64,000 nucleotides of DNA from Echria macrotheca (taxonomy: Eukaryota > Ascomycota > Sordariomycetes > Sordariales > Schizotheciaceae), in assembly GCA_030411725.1 (NCBI GenBank), contig MU839836.1, positions 1,401,181 to 1,465,180 of the forward strand. The letters are read 5' to 3'. Position 1 is the stretch's first letter. Every line of letters begins with the position of its first letter. A model generated the notes under the pieces. The model was not told the DNA's origin and did no database searches. It saw nothing but the letters and a program-made list of their open reading frames with translations. Position numbers and translations under genes: made by a program. Shown here piece by piece: positions 1 through 11,133 of the stretch.

Positions 1-264
1 CTGCTTGGCTTGTCGGTTTGCAGTTGATTTGCTGGTGAAAGGAACAGGCCAGGCAAACTCGGGCGAGCTTTGCCAGGCGCCTACAGTTGGCGATAAGCAG
101 CGCCAAGCCAAAAATTCCCCGATAACGCTTTGTTTGGACGAAACTTTCCATCTGCCAATTGCAATTCTCTAGGCACAAAGGACAAGCACAAGTTCCCTCC
201 AGCCTGCTATTCGAAGCGGCGGACTTCATCGTGCTCTGAAAACCGTCTGCAAAGCTCTACAGAA
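1..264 (+). promoter_or_regulatory. Upstream region / 5' leader of the RRM protein gene
   Basis: GC-balanced sequence before the first in-frame ATG at 265. The reading frame stays open back to 130, but that start is a TTG codon and the 45 extra residues have no domain, so I treat it as leader. No repeat or RNA gene is seen here. Confidence 0.4.
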
Positions 265-1881
265 ATGACAGCAGTTTCTGGTGAAAGCTTATCCGACAGT
301 GCTGCCTACACCCGGCTTCACGTTACCCCTCTCGACGCCGAGCTCGTTAAAGTGGTTTTATCCTCGAGTCTCCTCGCGCAAGCTCGCAACTTCTCGTACC
401 ATACGATTGAGACATTCCCCGAGAAACGGTACGGCTTCCTCGAGCTTCCAAGCGACGACGCCGAGAAACTGCGGAGGAAATTGAACGGGTCTGTTCTCAA
501 GGGTGTCAAAATTCGCATTGAGCGCGCCAAACCGTCCCGGGTTCCAACGCCCCTCGGCGAGGCAGCTATGGCAAGGAATAAAGACTCGGAGAAATCCAAG
601 TCCGGCGACTGCAGCGACTCCTCAAAAATAAAGAAAAGAAAGCGCGATGCGGACATCGAAGGTGTCGTTTTGGAAGAGGGACGGAGGGTGAAACGTGGCT
701 GGACTGCAACGGATGAACCTAACGACAAGGACAAGAAGGCTCGAAGAGAAAAGAAAGACAAGAAGGACAAGAAGGACCCGAAAAGCAGAAAGAAGCAGCC
801 CAAATCGAAATACACCGACCATGCGGAATGCCTGATCAAGACCGTCCTCCCACCGAACGCCGTCGAATCGACAGAGGGTGACAGCAGCTCAAAGAGAAAG
901 AAGGGGAAATCGCGAGAAGTCGTAATTCACGAATTTGAAAAGACAACAAAATTCCCTACATTTCTCAAGGCCAGCGCAACCACTGGTCAGTCCAAGGCTC
1001 AGCTCGAATTTGTGGATGGGAAAGGGTGGGTCGATGAGGAGGGCAACATAGTCGAAGCTGTGAAGAGCCGATACAAGCCCTCAAAGCCTCGCGAACCTAT
1101 CAACGCGCGGGCGCCGGAGACCCGGGGGTCGGACTTGGATGAGACCGGCGCAGAAAACAGCGATACGGACGGATCCGCCGAAGAACCTGATCAACCCGAA
1201 AAGCATGATGGCGCTATATCAGCTGAGCGACCCAAGAAGGGTTCAGATGCGCCATCCAGCGATGAGGCGTTACAGTCAAACACTTCGGACCCTGCTCGGC
1301 CCAAATCCTCAGGTTCGGCAAGAAACCTGTCTATCAGGATTCCTCCTGCTACCCCAAGTGCGCCAAAAGTACATCCTCTCGAAGCACTTTACAAACGGCC
1401 TGCCGTAGACGGTGCTGCTGCCCCAGTGGATTCAGAAACCAAACCATTCAGCTTCTTCGGGGGCGTGGACGACGAGGAAATGGAAGACGATGCCGATGAA
1501 GTTGTTACGACTCATATCCCATTGACGCCTTTCACTCAGCAAGATATTGAGAATCGTGTTGTTCGAAGTGCCGCGCCCACCCCCGATACGGCTCACCCAA
1601 GTCGACGGTTTACGCCTTGGGAACACGACGAGGATGATATCGAGGAAGAAGCGGAGGAAGGCCTGGCCGACAGTCCCCTAAAAGGCGCCGGCAATAATAA
1701 TTCTGTAGCAACGGTCGAGGAGCCTGCAGGTCAGGATGAGGCAGCCCCAACCAGCGATTTCCAGAAGTGGTTTTGGGAAAACCGAGGGGAGGTCAACCGC
1801 TCGTGGAGGAAGAGGAGAAAGCAGGCAGCGAAGGAGAAGAGATACAGAGAGAACCGAGCTCGCATGTCGCGGGCCATCTAG
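265..1881 (+). CDS. RRM-containing, lysine-rich nucleolar-type protein (Nop8/SRP40-like)
   Basis: A single-exon frame of 538 aa, starting at the first in-frame ATG. Residues about 12-97 read as an RRM-type fold (RLHVTPLD near the first strand, RYGFLEL as a weak RNP1, IRIERAKPS as the last strand). A long K/R-rich stretch follows (about 105-215, including repeated KKDKKD), then an acidic, low-complexity middle (EEMEDDADE). The C-terminus has a compact conserved-looking block, FQKWFWENRGEVNRSWRKRR, at about 499-518, and a basic tail. This layout resembles fungal Nop8-type proteins and Srp40-annotated nucleolar proteins, which act in large-subunit ribosome biogenesis. RNA binding and nucleolar location are inferred from composition and the RRM, not shown. 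The exact orthologue is not certain. Confidence 0.75.
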   Translation: MTAVSGESLSDSAAYTRLHVTPLDAELVKVVLSSSLLAQARNFSYHTIETFPEKRYGFLELPSDDAEKLRRKLNGSVLKGVKIRIERAKPSRVPTPLGEAAMARNKDSEKSKSGDCSDSSKIKKRKRDADIEGVVLEEGRRVKRGWTATDEPNDKDKKARREKKDKKDKKDPKSRKKQPKSKYTDHAECLIKTVLPPNAVESTEGDSSSKRKKGKSREVVIHEFEKTTKFPTFLKASATTGQSKAQLEFVDGKGWVDEEGNIVEAVKSRYKPSKPREPINARAPETRGSDLDETGAENSDTDGSAEEPDQPEKHDGAISAERPKKGSDAPSSDEALQSNTSDPARPKSSGSARNLSIRIPPATPSAPKVHPLEALYKRPAVDGAAAPVDSETKPFSFFGGVDDEEMEDDADEVVTTHIPLTPFTQQDIENRVVRSAAPTPDTAHPSRRFTPWEHDEDDIEEEAEEGLADSPLKGAGNNNSVATVEEPAGQDEAAPTSDFQKWFWENRGEVNRSWRKRRKQAAKEKRYRENRARMSRAI

Positions 1882-4025
1882 TCGGTTCGTCTGCTTGCTC
1901 TCTTCCACCTTAGCTCCCATGGGATCCATCAGTAGCGAAATACATGTTTGATACCGCTCCAACGTTTCCGTGTACCCAGCAACCGGGTTCTCAGTTGTTC
2001 CTATTAAATCAACCCTATACCGCTATCCGGGATGGAAGCGGTTGAGTTTATCCACACCTGGTGTTTTGCAGATTGCACTTCAACCGGACGAAAGACATCG
2101 ACAGTCTCACTCCCGCACACACATAAGCGAGTGTTTTCTTGTTTCGTCACTTGTCGTTCAAAGACTAAAGCTTGGGACTCGGGAAGGCTCATGGAAACCG
2201 AGGAACGTGAAAGCGAGGATGGATCGACCGTTTCAGACCCGTGCCTCGGCCATCACTGGGTGGGCGGACCACGTCAACTTTACCACCTGTCATCCCAGGC
2301 CAGCCTTCTACCCCAACATCACGGATAGTGTATGGCCGAAATGAAAGGTGTAGCAGACTCACGAGCTGGGAGTTCATTGTGTCAGGAATCTCATTCGGGG
2401 CTTGCGACACGAAGTCTCGGTGAGTGCCGCTGAGTCGCTCTCGAGCGCTGGCTGTGGCATGTTCCGAGACAAGGGGTTTGTTCTGAGTGCAGGGCAGGTG
2501 CGCCAAGCTTCAGAACAACCCCGGATTGCAACGGCGGGAGTGTTGACAGGGCTGGCACAGCCGTCTCCAGGTCTGTGCGCCGGGAATAACCCATTAACCC
2601 AGCCTCTTGGGACCCCCTCCACTTCAGCTCTTCAACGGAGCTCATCGTCGAGATTCCATCTCATGGCCTCAGGGTTTAGTTTCGTTTTCTCTTTAAGACA
2701 AAGCATGATTCTCTCTGGCTTCTCCAGATATTGATTTCATCTGTCGTTTCTTTGCGTTTTTGTCGGCTTGGTTCACATGATGAGAACCCGAGGGGTCATG
2801 GCTTCATGTGGACGACGGTCAGCTTTTGGGGACCAAATCCGACTGGCGATCGAGAGACAGGCCTCATCATAGTTATGCGTTACATGCACGTCCGGGTGGA
2901 TGCTACCCGTTTCTTAATGCGACGACCCGGGAACCTCTCTGGGAACAGAACCCGGATCCTTCAACCTTCGTCCCCTCCTCCACATTCCTCACATCACGGC
3001 AACCGGTTTGCCGATCGCATAGCCCACTTCATCGGATCTTAAGAGTGTGTTTCTATTCGTCTCCCATCTTCTGCTGGTCCGAGCCGCATCAACCCCGCGC
3101 TTAGCCGCTGGCACTACAGCTGCATCTTCAGCCCGCCCTCGTGCCGTTGATGTCTCCCTGATGGCGGAGTATGCAACCACGCGCTGAAAAGACGGCTTTC
3201 CTCGCGAGCCCAGCAGTCTTTTCCAGGTTGCAATAAGCCTTTAGGGTCTCCGCCGTTCCTCTTTCGATGCCCAGCACAAGTGGGTGTTACCTGAAGAACC
3301 ACACCTCTCGTCAGCTCGTCTGATCAGACCGGTGATCATAGTTACAGCCATCGTCCGAGCTCAGGTAGCTACCAACGAAGTTCTGTTTGCCAATCGTTTT
3401 GTATTATGTGTTCTCGAGGGTCTATCCAGAACTGCGTCAGCCCCCTTCTTGGGCTGCCATGGGCCTTTCGTCCCCCTTGCTCTCAAAATAACCAGGTAGT
3501 TGGCCGGGTTGACGCCACAGGCGGCTCAACCATCGTCTTTTCAATGCGGCCACCTCAGTCTCTGCATCTCTTATTTGTCCACCCGACAGAGTGATGTTTT
3601 GGGAAGGGCGGCCGATCGAATGGCCCTTGGTTCATCACAGCAAACGGAATTCGGCACCTCTCAATGTCCAAGCTTTTGTCTCGTGTCCTGGGTCGTCAAC
3701 ACGGTCCGTTCTACGTGGCAAGGGCTCCTCTCAGAGACCACGCGGATATGTCTTGGCTCACGTCGATCTACTACGCTGGCGCTGGACCTTGGGTCGGGGA
3801 GACCTGTACGGATGCCTGATCAGCCCACCTTTCTTACTCCTTAGCTGAAGGAAGAGTCTGTTTCTACTTTAGGAGGAGAATCTATATAGTTATCTGTCCA
3901 TCTTCGACCGATGTGAGCCGGGGGGCTGCTCTGCTACGGCTTCTACTTGAGGGCCACTCCAGTGTTTTCCTCGCTAGTTGTCGTCTAATGGGGCTTCCTT
4001 TCTAACTTCCTTGGTGGTAATCTCC
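1882..4025. other. Long intergenic region upstream of the laccase, no gene seen
   Basis: About 2.1 kb between the RRM gene stop and the laccase ATG. Small open frames occur in every frame, but none has a domain, a splice-joined extension or a credible start. Base composition is like the neighbouring genes, with no sign of RIP or transposon ends. It probably holds the RRM-gene 3' UTR and an extended laccase promoter and leader. Confidence 0.5.
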
Positions 4026-6299
4026 ATGATGCAGTTGCCATCAGTTCTCGCTTGTCTGGGACAGGCCCTCCTCTTCTCTCTTCCTGTGACTGCGTCATCT
4101 TACTATGGGGAGAGCGAGCTGTCCCCCAGAACACGCAATTGCAACACCCCAAGCAACCGTGCCTGCTGGACAGATGGCTTTGACATATTCACGGACTGGG
4201 AGTCCAAGACTCCTGTCACTGGTGTCACTCGGACAGTAGGGTCTCTCCATGATACTGGCTTGATCGAGCTGAGAACGCTGACTTCGTTAGTACACTTTGA
4301 CAATAACGGAAGTGGACAACTATATCGGCGCAGATGGGCAGGTGAAGGAGAAAGCCATGTTGATCAACGGTGAGTCTACCATTCATTTTCCAGAGGCATG
4401 TGACTGACTGTTCTCTAGGGCAATTTCCCGGTGGGTTTGAACGCTTGATGTCCGATGATGAAGCCGGGGACACTAACGATTTTCTTCATTGATAGGCCCG
4501 GTAATAACAGCTGGTATGCCATCCCAGCTCTCCAACTTCCGAGTTCTTCAAGTTCAGGGGAGTGTTGGCGACTAACATGAGAATTCTTAGATTGGGGTGA
4601 CCGACTGAATATCACGGTCATCAACAACCTAAGGACTAATGGGTGAGTGATAGAGGTGATGTTCGAAAGGCTACCCAACTGACAGTCCCAGAACGTCCAT
4701 TCACTGGCACGGCATTCGGCATCTGAACAGCAACATTAACGATGGTGTCAGTGGTGTTACCGAATGCCCAATACCACCGAATGGCGGCAGCAAGAACTAT
4801 ACGTTTCTCGCCACACAATACGGCACTTCTTGGTACCACTCACATTACTCTTCACAATATGCCAACGGGATTGTTGGTTCTATCCTCATCCGGGGACCAG
4901 CCTCACTACCCTACGATATTGACCTTGGTGCATTTCCAATCACGGACTGGTATTATGGCTCGGCCGACAACCTGTATGCTCGTGTCAATGATCCAAACAA
5001 TCCGTTCATTCCAGGGGCACCGGGGGCTCCGCCACCGAGTTCCAATATCTTCTTCAACGGATCAAACATTAACCCCAACGGAACCGGCGGCTCATATGCC
5101 GAGGTCGTTTTGACACCAGGCAAGCGACACCTTTTGCGACTGATCAACCCCAGTGTGGATAACGGCTACACCGTCTCTATTGTCGGGCATGCTATGACGG
5201 TCGTCGCGAACGACTTTGTCCCCGTGAACGCGTATACCACCCACTACCTGTTCTTGGGCGTAGGGGCACGGTACGACGTGACCATAGATGCCAGCCAGCC
5301 GGTCTCCAACTACTGGATCAACGTTACATTCTCCGGGACGGGTGCTTGCGGTACATCGAACAATCCCCATCCGGCGGCCATTTTGAAATACAAGGGAGCT
5401 CGAGACGGCAATCCCAAGGACCCCGGAGTACCGCCGCCGGACACTTTGTGTGCCGACCAGACCGATTTCACCCCCATCGTTCGCCGCAAGGCTCCACGGA
5501 GCCAGTTTACCGGCACGGGCTCTCAGTCCCTTGCCGTCACATTGGCTGTCGACTCAGCCGCCAGCAAGGTGTTTTGGAAGGTCAACAATACCGCCATCAA
5601 CGTCCTCTGGGACAAGCCGACGCTGGAGTTTGTCCTGCAGGGAAACACTTCGTACCCAGGATCCGAAAATATCATTACTATTCCGGACAGCAGCGAGGTA
5701 CGTTTGGCGTGCAGCAAGATCCGCCACAAGAACATACTGCTAACAATGTGCAGTGGAGTTTCTGGCTTGTCCAAAACCTGTCACCTATCCCTCATCCGAT
5801 CCACTTGCATGTGAGTGCTCTCACAGCCGGCATGACATATCCCCCGTCTCCTAACCCCCGAGAAACAGGGCCACGATTTCGTAATCTTAGGCCGCTCAGC
5901 AGCTCTGTCTAACCCCCTCGGCCCTGATGCAAAGCCCGTCCCATTCAATCCCGATACGGACATCAACACCCTGAGGTTCGACAACCCGCCTCGACGCGAC
6001 GCAACCATGCTCCCGTCCTTTGGCTGGCTCGCCGTGGCGTTCAAGAACGACAACCCTGGAGCATGGCTCTTCCACTGCCACGTTGCGGTATGACAAACCC
6101 CTTGCCCACTCTCTGTTGCCGTTGAGACTAACCCTGACACTTTCAGTGGCATGTGAGCCAAGGTCTGAGCGTTCAGTTCCTCGAGAAGGCCAACGATATC
6201 GGCAAGGTCATGGACCTCAACCAGGTGGAGCCGAACTGTAATGCCTGGAGGGCGTATGCTCCTAATGACCCCTTTCCCCAGTTAGACTCGGGGTTGTAA
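4026..6299 (+). CDS. Secreted ascomycete laccase (multicopper oxidase), nine exons
   Basis: Exons by GT-AG reading: 4026-4235, 4291-4369, 4419-4430, 4496-4513, 4591-4642, 4692-5697, 5754-5810, 5869-6087, 6147-6299, giving 601 aa, normal for asco-laccases. The start is the first in-frame ATG and opens a signal peptide (MMQLPSVLACLGQALLFSLPVTASS). All four copper-binding blocks are present: HWHG (128-131), WYHSH (to about 175), HPIHLHGHD (473-481) and HCHVAWHVSQGL (547-558), with Cys548 as type 1 copper ligand and Leu558 at the axial position. The protein ends exactly in DSGL, the C-terminal plug of ascomycete laccases, normally exposed by removing a short tail; here no tail follows. The enzyme oxidises phenols with O2 to water. 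Exons 3 and 4 are only 12 and 18 bp. Convergent with the next gene (225 bp apart). Confidence 0.93.
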
Positions 6300-6523
6300 G
6301 ATGTGTTCTCTTCCTTTCATGCTGTATTTTATTAGTCCAGTCATACAAGCTACGTAATTAATTCTCTGAAATGGTTTTGGAAGGTTGCCATTGAAGGGCC
6401 GACGTTGCTTGGGGGCTCAAGGTTACCCAAAGGCGTCCATCGATGAAAGGCAGGCATCTTGTCGCGTAAAACCGCCATGAGAGACTCAGAGTTTGGGACA
6501 CCACGACACAAACACCCGCTCTA

Positions 6524-7711
6524 TTATGCTTTTTTAATCTCTACCTGAAACTTCAATGCCCAGTCTGTGAAATCATCCTTGTCGCCGTCCCACGGCCGAG
6601 CAAGCAACTCGGAGACGGCAAAGGCGTCGAAGAAGCACTGGTCCATCAGACGATCGATTTCCGCAGGATCGAGCTCATAGAAGGCCAGGGCTAGACTTCC
6701 GAAGCGGTCTGGTATCCTTTTCAGAATGGGCATAACCTCATCTAAACGAGCTGGCGTGGTGGACCCCGTCGTTGGGGGCACTTGGGGCAGCGGCTTCAGC
6801 CTACGTTTTACTGTGGCTTGGTAAAGCAGAGTTGTAAGACGCAAGCGCCGCAGACATGAGTCGAGTCGTGGCCTAATTTTCTGCGGGTCGTCCCTTGGAA
6901 TGTACTGTTGGGAATTCATCAAGTCGTCGAGCATGGCCTGGGTGTTTTGCATGCTGGAGATGTGAGTGGTATCCAGACCATTGGTGATCTGTTGGACCTC
7001 CTCCGGATCCGACTCATCATCTTCATCTTCGTCCTCGTCCTCGTCCTCGTCGTCCCCGGTCTCCTCACCCCATTCCTTCAGCTCCTCCATGACATCCTTT
7101 AGTGTATCCCTCAGCTGTTCCACCTTTTGGACCAGATTCCCGGCGAAACCCCGCTTCGCAAAGGCCATGACATCGTCGCACGCAGCCCACAGCACACCCG
7201 TCGCTGCGATGCTGCCTTTCCCAGTCGCTGACCCGGCCGACGCATTCTTCTTCTCGTCCAGAAGCACCTTGCCGTCTTTGGGGATCTTCGACAGTAGTTC
7301 ACCGAGCTCTTTTAGAACCCGCCCATTCCGCCATGCGAGGTCCTGATGAACCGTCCGGGTGTATCTTTCTGGCCGACAGAGCTGAGCCGCTGATGCCAGC
7401 GCCGGTAAAGGTCCCGCGACGATTTCTCGGACGACTTTGGTGATGGCGGTCGGGGTAAAGGGCTCGTTTATAATCAGAAGCGAGATTTTCGTCGAGTGCG
7501 CTTTGATCAGATTGGCCGAATCGTGGGCGAGGGACAAGGCGTCTAAAGATTCGTTGTTCGGCGACGGTAACTCCAGGGGAGCTGGTTTGCGATCAGCCTC
7601 GGCGCCTTTCTGCGAAGAAAGGCCAGCAACGACCTCTTCGAGCTGAGTGATGAGGGCGATGGCGTTCGAGACAACGGTCTCTAGCGTCCCAAGCGCGGAA
7701 TCGGTGGACAT
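6524..7711 (-). CDS. GCIP / cyclin-D1-binding protein 1-like protein
   Basis: Single-exon frame on the minus strand, 395 aa from the ATG at 7711 (MSTDSALGTLETVVSNAIAL). An in-frame ATG at 7798 would add 29 residues, but the 7711 start places the first helix at the N-terminus as in related fungal proteins. The N-terminal half is helical (TLETVVSNAIALITQLEEVV; FTPTAITKVVREIVAG). A strongly acidic linker of Glu/Asp repeats lies at about 235-255, and the C-terminal half is again helical (RRLRLTTLLYQATVKRRL; ELDPAEIDRLMDQCFFDAFAVSELLARPW). This matches the GCIP/CCNDBP1 family (Grap2 and cyclin-D interacting protein). Its fungal role is poorly defined, so I assign family only. Divergent from glucosidase II beta with 353 bp between starts. 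Confidence 0.7.
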   Translation of the reverse strand: MSTDSALGTLETVVSNAIALITQLEEVVAGLSSQKGAEADRKPAPLELPSPNNESLDALSLAHDSANLIKAHSTKISLLIINEPFTPTAITKVVREIVAGPLPALASAAQLCRPERYTRTVHQDLAWRNGRVLKELGELLSKIPKDGKVLLDEKKNASAGSATGKGSIAATGVLWAACDDVMAFAKRGFAGNLVQKVEQLRDTLKDVMEELKEWGEETGDDEDEDEDEDEDDESDPEEVQQITNGLDTTHISSMQNTQAMLDDLMNSQQYIPRDDPQKIRPRLDSCLRRLRLTTLLYQATVKRRLKPLPQVPPTTGSTTPARLDEVMPILKRIPDRFGSLALAFYELDPAEIDRLMDQCFFDAFAVSELLARPWDGDKDDFTDWALKFQVEIKKA

Positions 7712-8064
7712 GTCGGTGAACCTCCCAGCTATTGTGTTGGGCAAGTTGTTGCGCTGTGAGTCGACCTCCCCCCGCACCTCTGCTCTGAAGAAATTCATTC
7801 CATGGAGGGGTAAATCTTTTGCGGAGTACGTACCCCGACTGACGGGGGAGCAAGGTGGGGCACTTGATCCCGGCAGGCAAGCCAACTGCCGACGGACCTG
7901 ACACGTGATTGGAGCTCCTGCCAGCTGGCAGAGTGTCTCAAGTTGGCAAGCTGTCCTGTGTGGCTGTCTCGAAGCTTCCCGCCGGGTGAACAAGGGGGAA
8001 GCGCCAGCACTTCTGCCCTGCCATTGTCGTTGACAATTGCAAGGAAACCGACACACAAGCAACA
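7712..8064. promoter_or_regulatory. Divergent promoter: GCIP-like gene and glucosidase II beta
   Basis: This 353-bp gap separates two start codons facing away from each other and must hold both promoters. Open minus-strand frames run through it but lack a convincing start or domain. No TATA box or named motif is clear enough to mark. Confidence 0.5.
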
Positions 8065-9967
8065 ATGCGACGAATAGACGCGTTGGTGCTCTTGAGCGCC
8101 TTCTCCCACTCTAAGCTCGCCGCAGCCAAGGGCCTTCCTCGCGGTGTAGGACCCGAGTGTAAGTCCCCAAGTGCCACCAACCCTGTTCGCAAGCTTGATA
8201 GCTTGTGATCTGTCCGTTTCACTACACGCCGCCAGAGAAGGCGAGCTCCAGCGCGCTGGGGCACTTCTCACAAGACAATGGCGCAATCGGCGACGCGAAT
8301 CCTGTGACAGACCATAGCTAACTGCTGTAGTCGCCCGATTCTACGAGACCAAGCCCACATTCACATGCATCGGCGCGCAGGTAACGATCAGTTCTTCCCA
8401 GATCAATGATAACTCGTGCGATTGCCCCGATGGCTCGGATGAGCCTGGCACGGCGGCTTGCGCCTACCTCGACAGGCTATCTCCTGAACAGCCCCTGCCC
8501 CGATCGGTGACGGGCACAACAAACACAACCAACACACTCCCTGGGTTTTGGTGCAACAACAAGGGTCACATTGGGAGCTACGTCCCGTTCATGTACGTCA
8601 ATGACGGCGTATGCGATTATGACCTCTGCTGCGACGGTAGCGAGGAGTTTGCCCATGTTGGCGGCGTCAAGTGCGAGAACCGCTGCGCTGCCATTGGCAA
8701 GGAGTGGCGCCGGGTCGAGGAGGAAAAGAGGCAGAGCAAAGAGCGTTCCACAGCGCGGCGAAGTGCTCTCGTCAAGGAGGCTGGCGACCTCCGCGCCGTG
8801 GTTGAGGGTCGGATCACGACGCTGAAGAAGGAGATTCAGCAGCTCGAGGAGAGGAAGGGTGAGCTCCAGAAGAAGTATGAAGAGGTTGAAAGGTCGGAGC
8901 GGGGTAAGGTGGTTCAGACAGAAGGCCAAGGGAAGCTCGGTATCCTGCTCGGCCTAGCGAAGAAGAGAGTCGCGGAGCTTCGGAGCACCCTGGACAAGGT
9001 CATGGACCAGCGCGATGACCTCCAGGACAAGGTCGACCAGCTGGAAGAGATTCTAAAGGCGCTCAAAGAAGAGTACAATCCCAACTTCAACGATGAGGGG
9101 GTCAAGGCCGCCGTGAAGAGCTACGAGGACTATGCTGCCTCGGCAGACAGTGACAAGAAGTCCGACATAACCGACGCGGACATCTTGGACGTCATGAAGG
9201 AAGATGGCGAGACGAGCGGCATCAACTGGGCGGAGTTTGAGGAAGATGATGCCAGCAGCGATACTGATATCGGTATGGATTACGTGGATGGGTGAGGACA
9301 TCGGGCGCTAACTTCTCTAGTCTACAACCTGGAAGCCTATCTCCCCGGCTTCCTTCGGGACTACCTTCACGATAAGCTCAACTTGCTTCGTATCTGGATG
9401 ATTGAGAACGGGATCCTTGCCGATAATCCGAAGAGCGGTGGCGAGTCTCGTCTTGTGGTGGCAGCGAGGGAAGCGCTCGACTCTGTGAAGAATGATCTTA
9501 CCTCCAAGACTTCATCGCTGGAGGAACAAGAGAAGGATCTCGCCAAGGACTACGGCCCGGAGGGCATTTTCCGCGCGCTGAAGGGCAAATGTGTCAGCAG
9601 TGACATTGGAGAGTACGAATATGAGCTCTGCTGGATGGACCGCACGATGCAGAAGAGCAAGAAGGGCCACGGCAATACCAGCATGGGAACCTTTGATCGC
9701 ATCGACAAGGAGCTCGCAGACGAGGAAGAGCGCGCCGATGGAAAGGGTCTGGGTAAGGGATACAGGATGGTGATGAAGTTTGAGAACGGACAGGGCTGCT
9801 GGAACGGTCCGAACCGACGGACTGATGTATGGTTGGCATGTGCCGAAAAAGATGAGCTATGGCGTGTGAGCGAGTCAGAGAAGTGCGTCTACAGGATGGA
9901 GGTGGGGACACCAGCGGCATGCGACGAGGTTCAGGACCCCGGCGCTAAGAGCAAGGACGAACTCTAG
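8065..9967 (+). CDS. Glucosidase II beta subunit (PRKCSH-like), ER lumen
   Basis: Three exons, 8065-8158, 8331-9272 and 9321-9967, give 560 aa. The N-terminus is a signal peptide (MRRIDALVLLSAFSHSKLAAA). Next comes a cysteine-rich glucosidase II beta N domain with LDL-receptor-A-like motifs (CDCPDGSDEPGTAAC; DGVCDYDLCCDGSEEF). A long charged coiled coil spans about 150-275. A mannose-6-phosphate-receptor-homology domain lies near the C-terminus (YEYELCWM ... GCWNGPNRRTDVWLAC ... ESEKCVYRMEVGTPAAC). The last residues are SKDEL, an ER-retrieval signal. The beta subunit holds the catalytic alpha subunit in the ER and recognises mannose arms, so that glucose is trimmed from N-glycans in the calnexin cycle. 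Length and domain order are typical. Convergent with Rtf2 (192 bp). Confidence 0.93.
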
Positions 9968-10159
9968 AGGACGAGAAGCGGCGCGATTTTGCAAAGTATC
10001 AGGCGGGCTGGATCAAAATATGGGTTGCCGTTTATACGAGACAGAACAATTGTACAATCATTTAAGTCTACAGGTTTATGGGTGCTGCTTGATGTCTCAT
10101 CCTTGATGACGGAACAAGATGTTATGAGCACCTGCTGTGAGTACAACACAGCGCCTACT

Positions 10160-11014
10160 TCACCCCTGGCTGGCTATCCTGCGTCGCTTGTTCCGCTCCT
10201 CTTGTTCTGCAAGTACCTTGGCTGTAAGGGAAGCAGTCAGGGGGTTGTTGATACCGCTCACACGACTGGAAACGTCTGGTTTCCGCGGGTCGTCCTTCTC
10301 CTGTCGCGACCCCTTTTTCTTTTCCGCAACCTGGGGCTTGTCCCCGTTCTGTTCATCCGCCTTTCGCTTTTTCTTGCCTCCATTCTTGTCCTTTTTCAGA
10401 CTGTGCGTGAGGCCCTTCGCCTTCAGATCTTCCATCCTGGATATCAGTTTCTCTATATCGGCATCCTCGGTGGGGAGGATGGGCACAACGTCTCTGGGCT
10501 CAAAACTCTCGCTACACTCGGGACATGGCTCCTCTTGTATCTGCTTGATGGCGGCTTCGGCAAAGACGTGGCCGCAGGGCACTAGGTATACTGCTTTTGT
10601 TGACGGACCAAGCTCTTTTAGTGTTACCGGACACGCCCAGATCTCCTTCCCTTTTGTACCCGGTGGCGCGTATCGTTTGAACTTGAGCTTGACAACGTCG
10701 CGCAGCGACTTGATGCCGGTGGAGGCGAAGCTAAGCGCTGGCGACTCACCGTTCGAGGTGGCGAGCGGTGGCGTATCCGCGGCGTCGTCGCTCGGCATGA
10801 GTCCGTTCAGGATCGACTCGTAGTTGTATAGTCGGCCCTTCCAGTCGGAGACGACATTCTCCATATCGAAGCGCTGCGATGTGAGAGGGTCGTATGTCCA
10901 TGCGTGACTGAGGCTTTCCAAGGCTGTCGCTTTCAGCTCGCTGACGGTTGGCGCCCGCGCGGCGGATTTGACGAGTTCCCGCCGTTTGGGAATGGATCCT
11001 CCGTCGTTACCCAT
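10160..11014 (-). CDS. rtf2: Replication termination factor 2 (Rtf2-type RING protein)
   Basis: Intronless, 284 aa, starting MGNDGGSIPKRRELVK, the hallmark N-terminus of Rtf2 proteins. Family features follow: a central degenerate RING-like zinc module with Cys128, Cys147, His149, Cys164 and Cys167 (CPVTLKEL ... YLVPCGHVF ... EEPCPECSESFEP), then a lysine-rich C-terminus (KKDKNGGKKKRK; RNKRRR) that fits a nuclear signal. In fission yeast Rtf2 stabilises forks stalled at the RTS1 barrier; the human protein acts at stalled forks and has links to splicing. Only some of the usual RING ligands are present, as is normal for this family. Divergent from TOR; the start codons are 676 bp apart. Confidence 0.92.
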   Translation of the reverse strand: MGNDGGSIPKRRELVKSAARAPTVSELKATALESLSHAWTYDPLTSQRFDMENVVSDWKGRLYNYESILNGLMPSDDAADTPPLATSNGESPALSFASTGIKSLRDVVKLKFKRYAPPGTKGKEIWACPVTLKELGPSTKAVYLVPCGHVFAEAAIKQIQEEPCPECSESFEPRDVVPILPTEDADIEKLISRMEDLKAKGLTHSLKKDKNGGKKKRKADEQNGDKPQVAEKKKGSRQEKDDPRKPDVSSRVSGINNPLTASLTAKVLAEQEERNKRRRIASQG

Positions 11015-11133
11015 AGCTTCATATATTTATCGCGTGTTTCGCAGGCAGAATAGAGTACGTCGGAAGTCGGAAGAGAGCGAGGCGGCGTGAAACAGCTTTG
11101 CGACTTTCGCATGTGAAGTGTGGTTTTCCGAGA

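Noticed and set aside
318..839. 173-aa minus-strand frame opposite the RRM gene
   Set aside because: Shadow of the K/E-rich coding strand: Leu/Phe/Ser-rich composition, no domain, no regulatory context.
1970..3848. Many 60-120 aa frames between the RRM gene and the laccase
   Set aside because: None has a domain or a splice-joined extension; they overlap one another in several frames, as expected in GC-balanced non-coding DNA.
3978..4025. Longer laccase N-terminus from 3978
   Set aside because: The codon at 3978 is TTG. The first in-frame ATG is 4026 and it gives a proper signal peptide.
7712..8065. N-terminal extension of the GCIP-like protein to 8065
   Set aside because: Begins at a TTG, runs across the start of the divergent glucosidase II beta gene, and is low-complexity, without a family match.
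10137..10823. 228-aa plus-strand frame opposite rtf2
   Set aside because: Antisense shadow of rtf2, Ser/Phe/Leu-rich, no domain.
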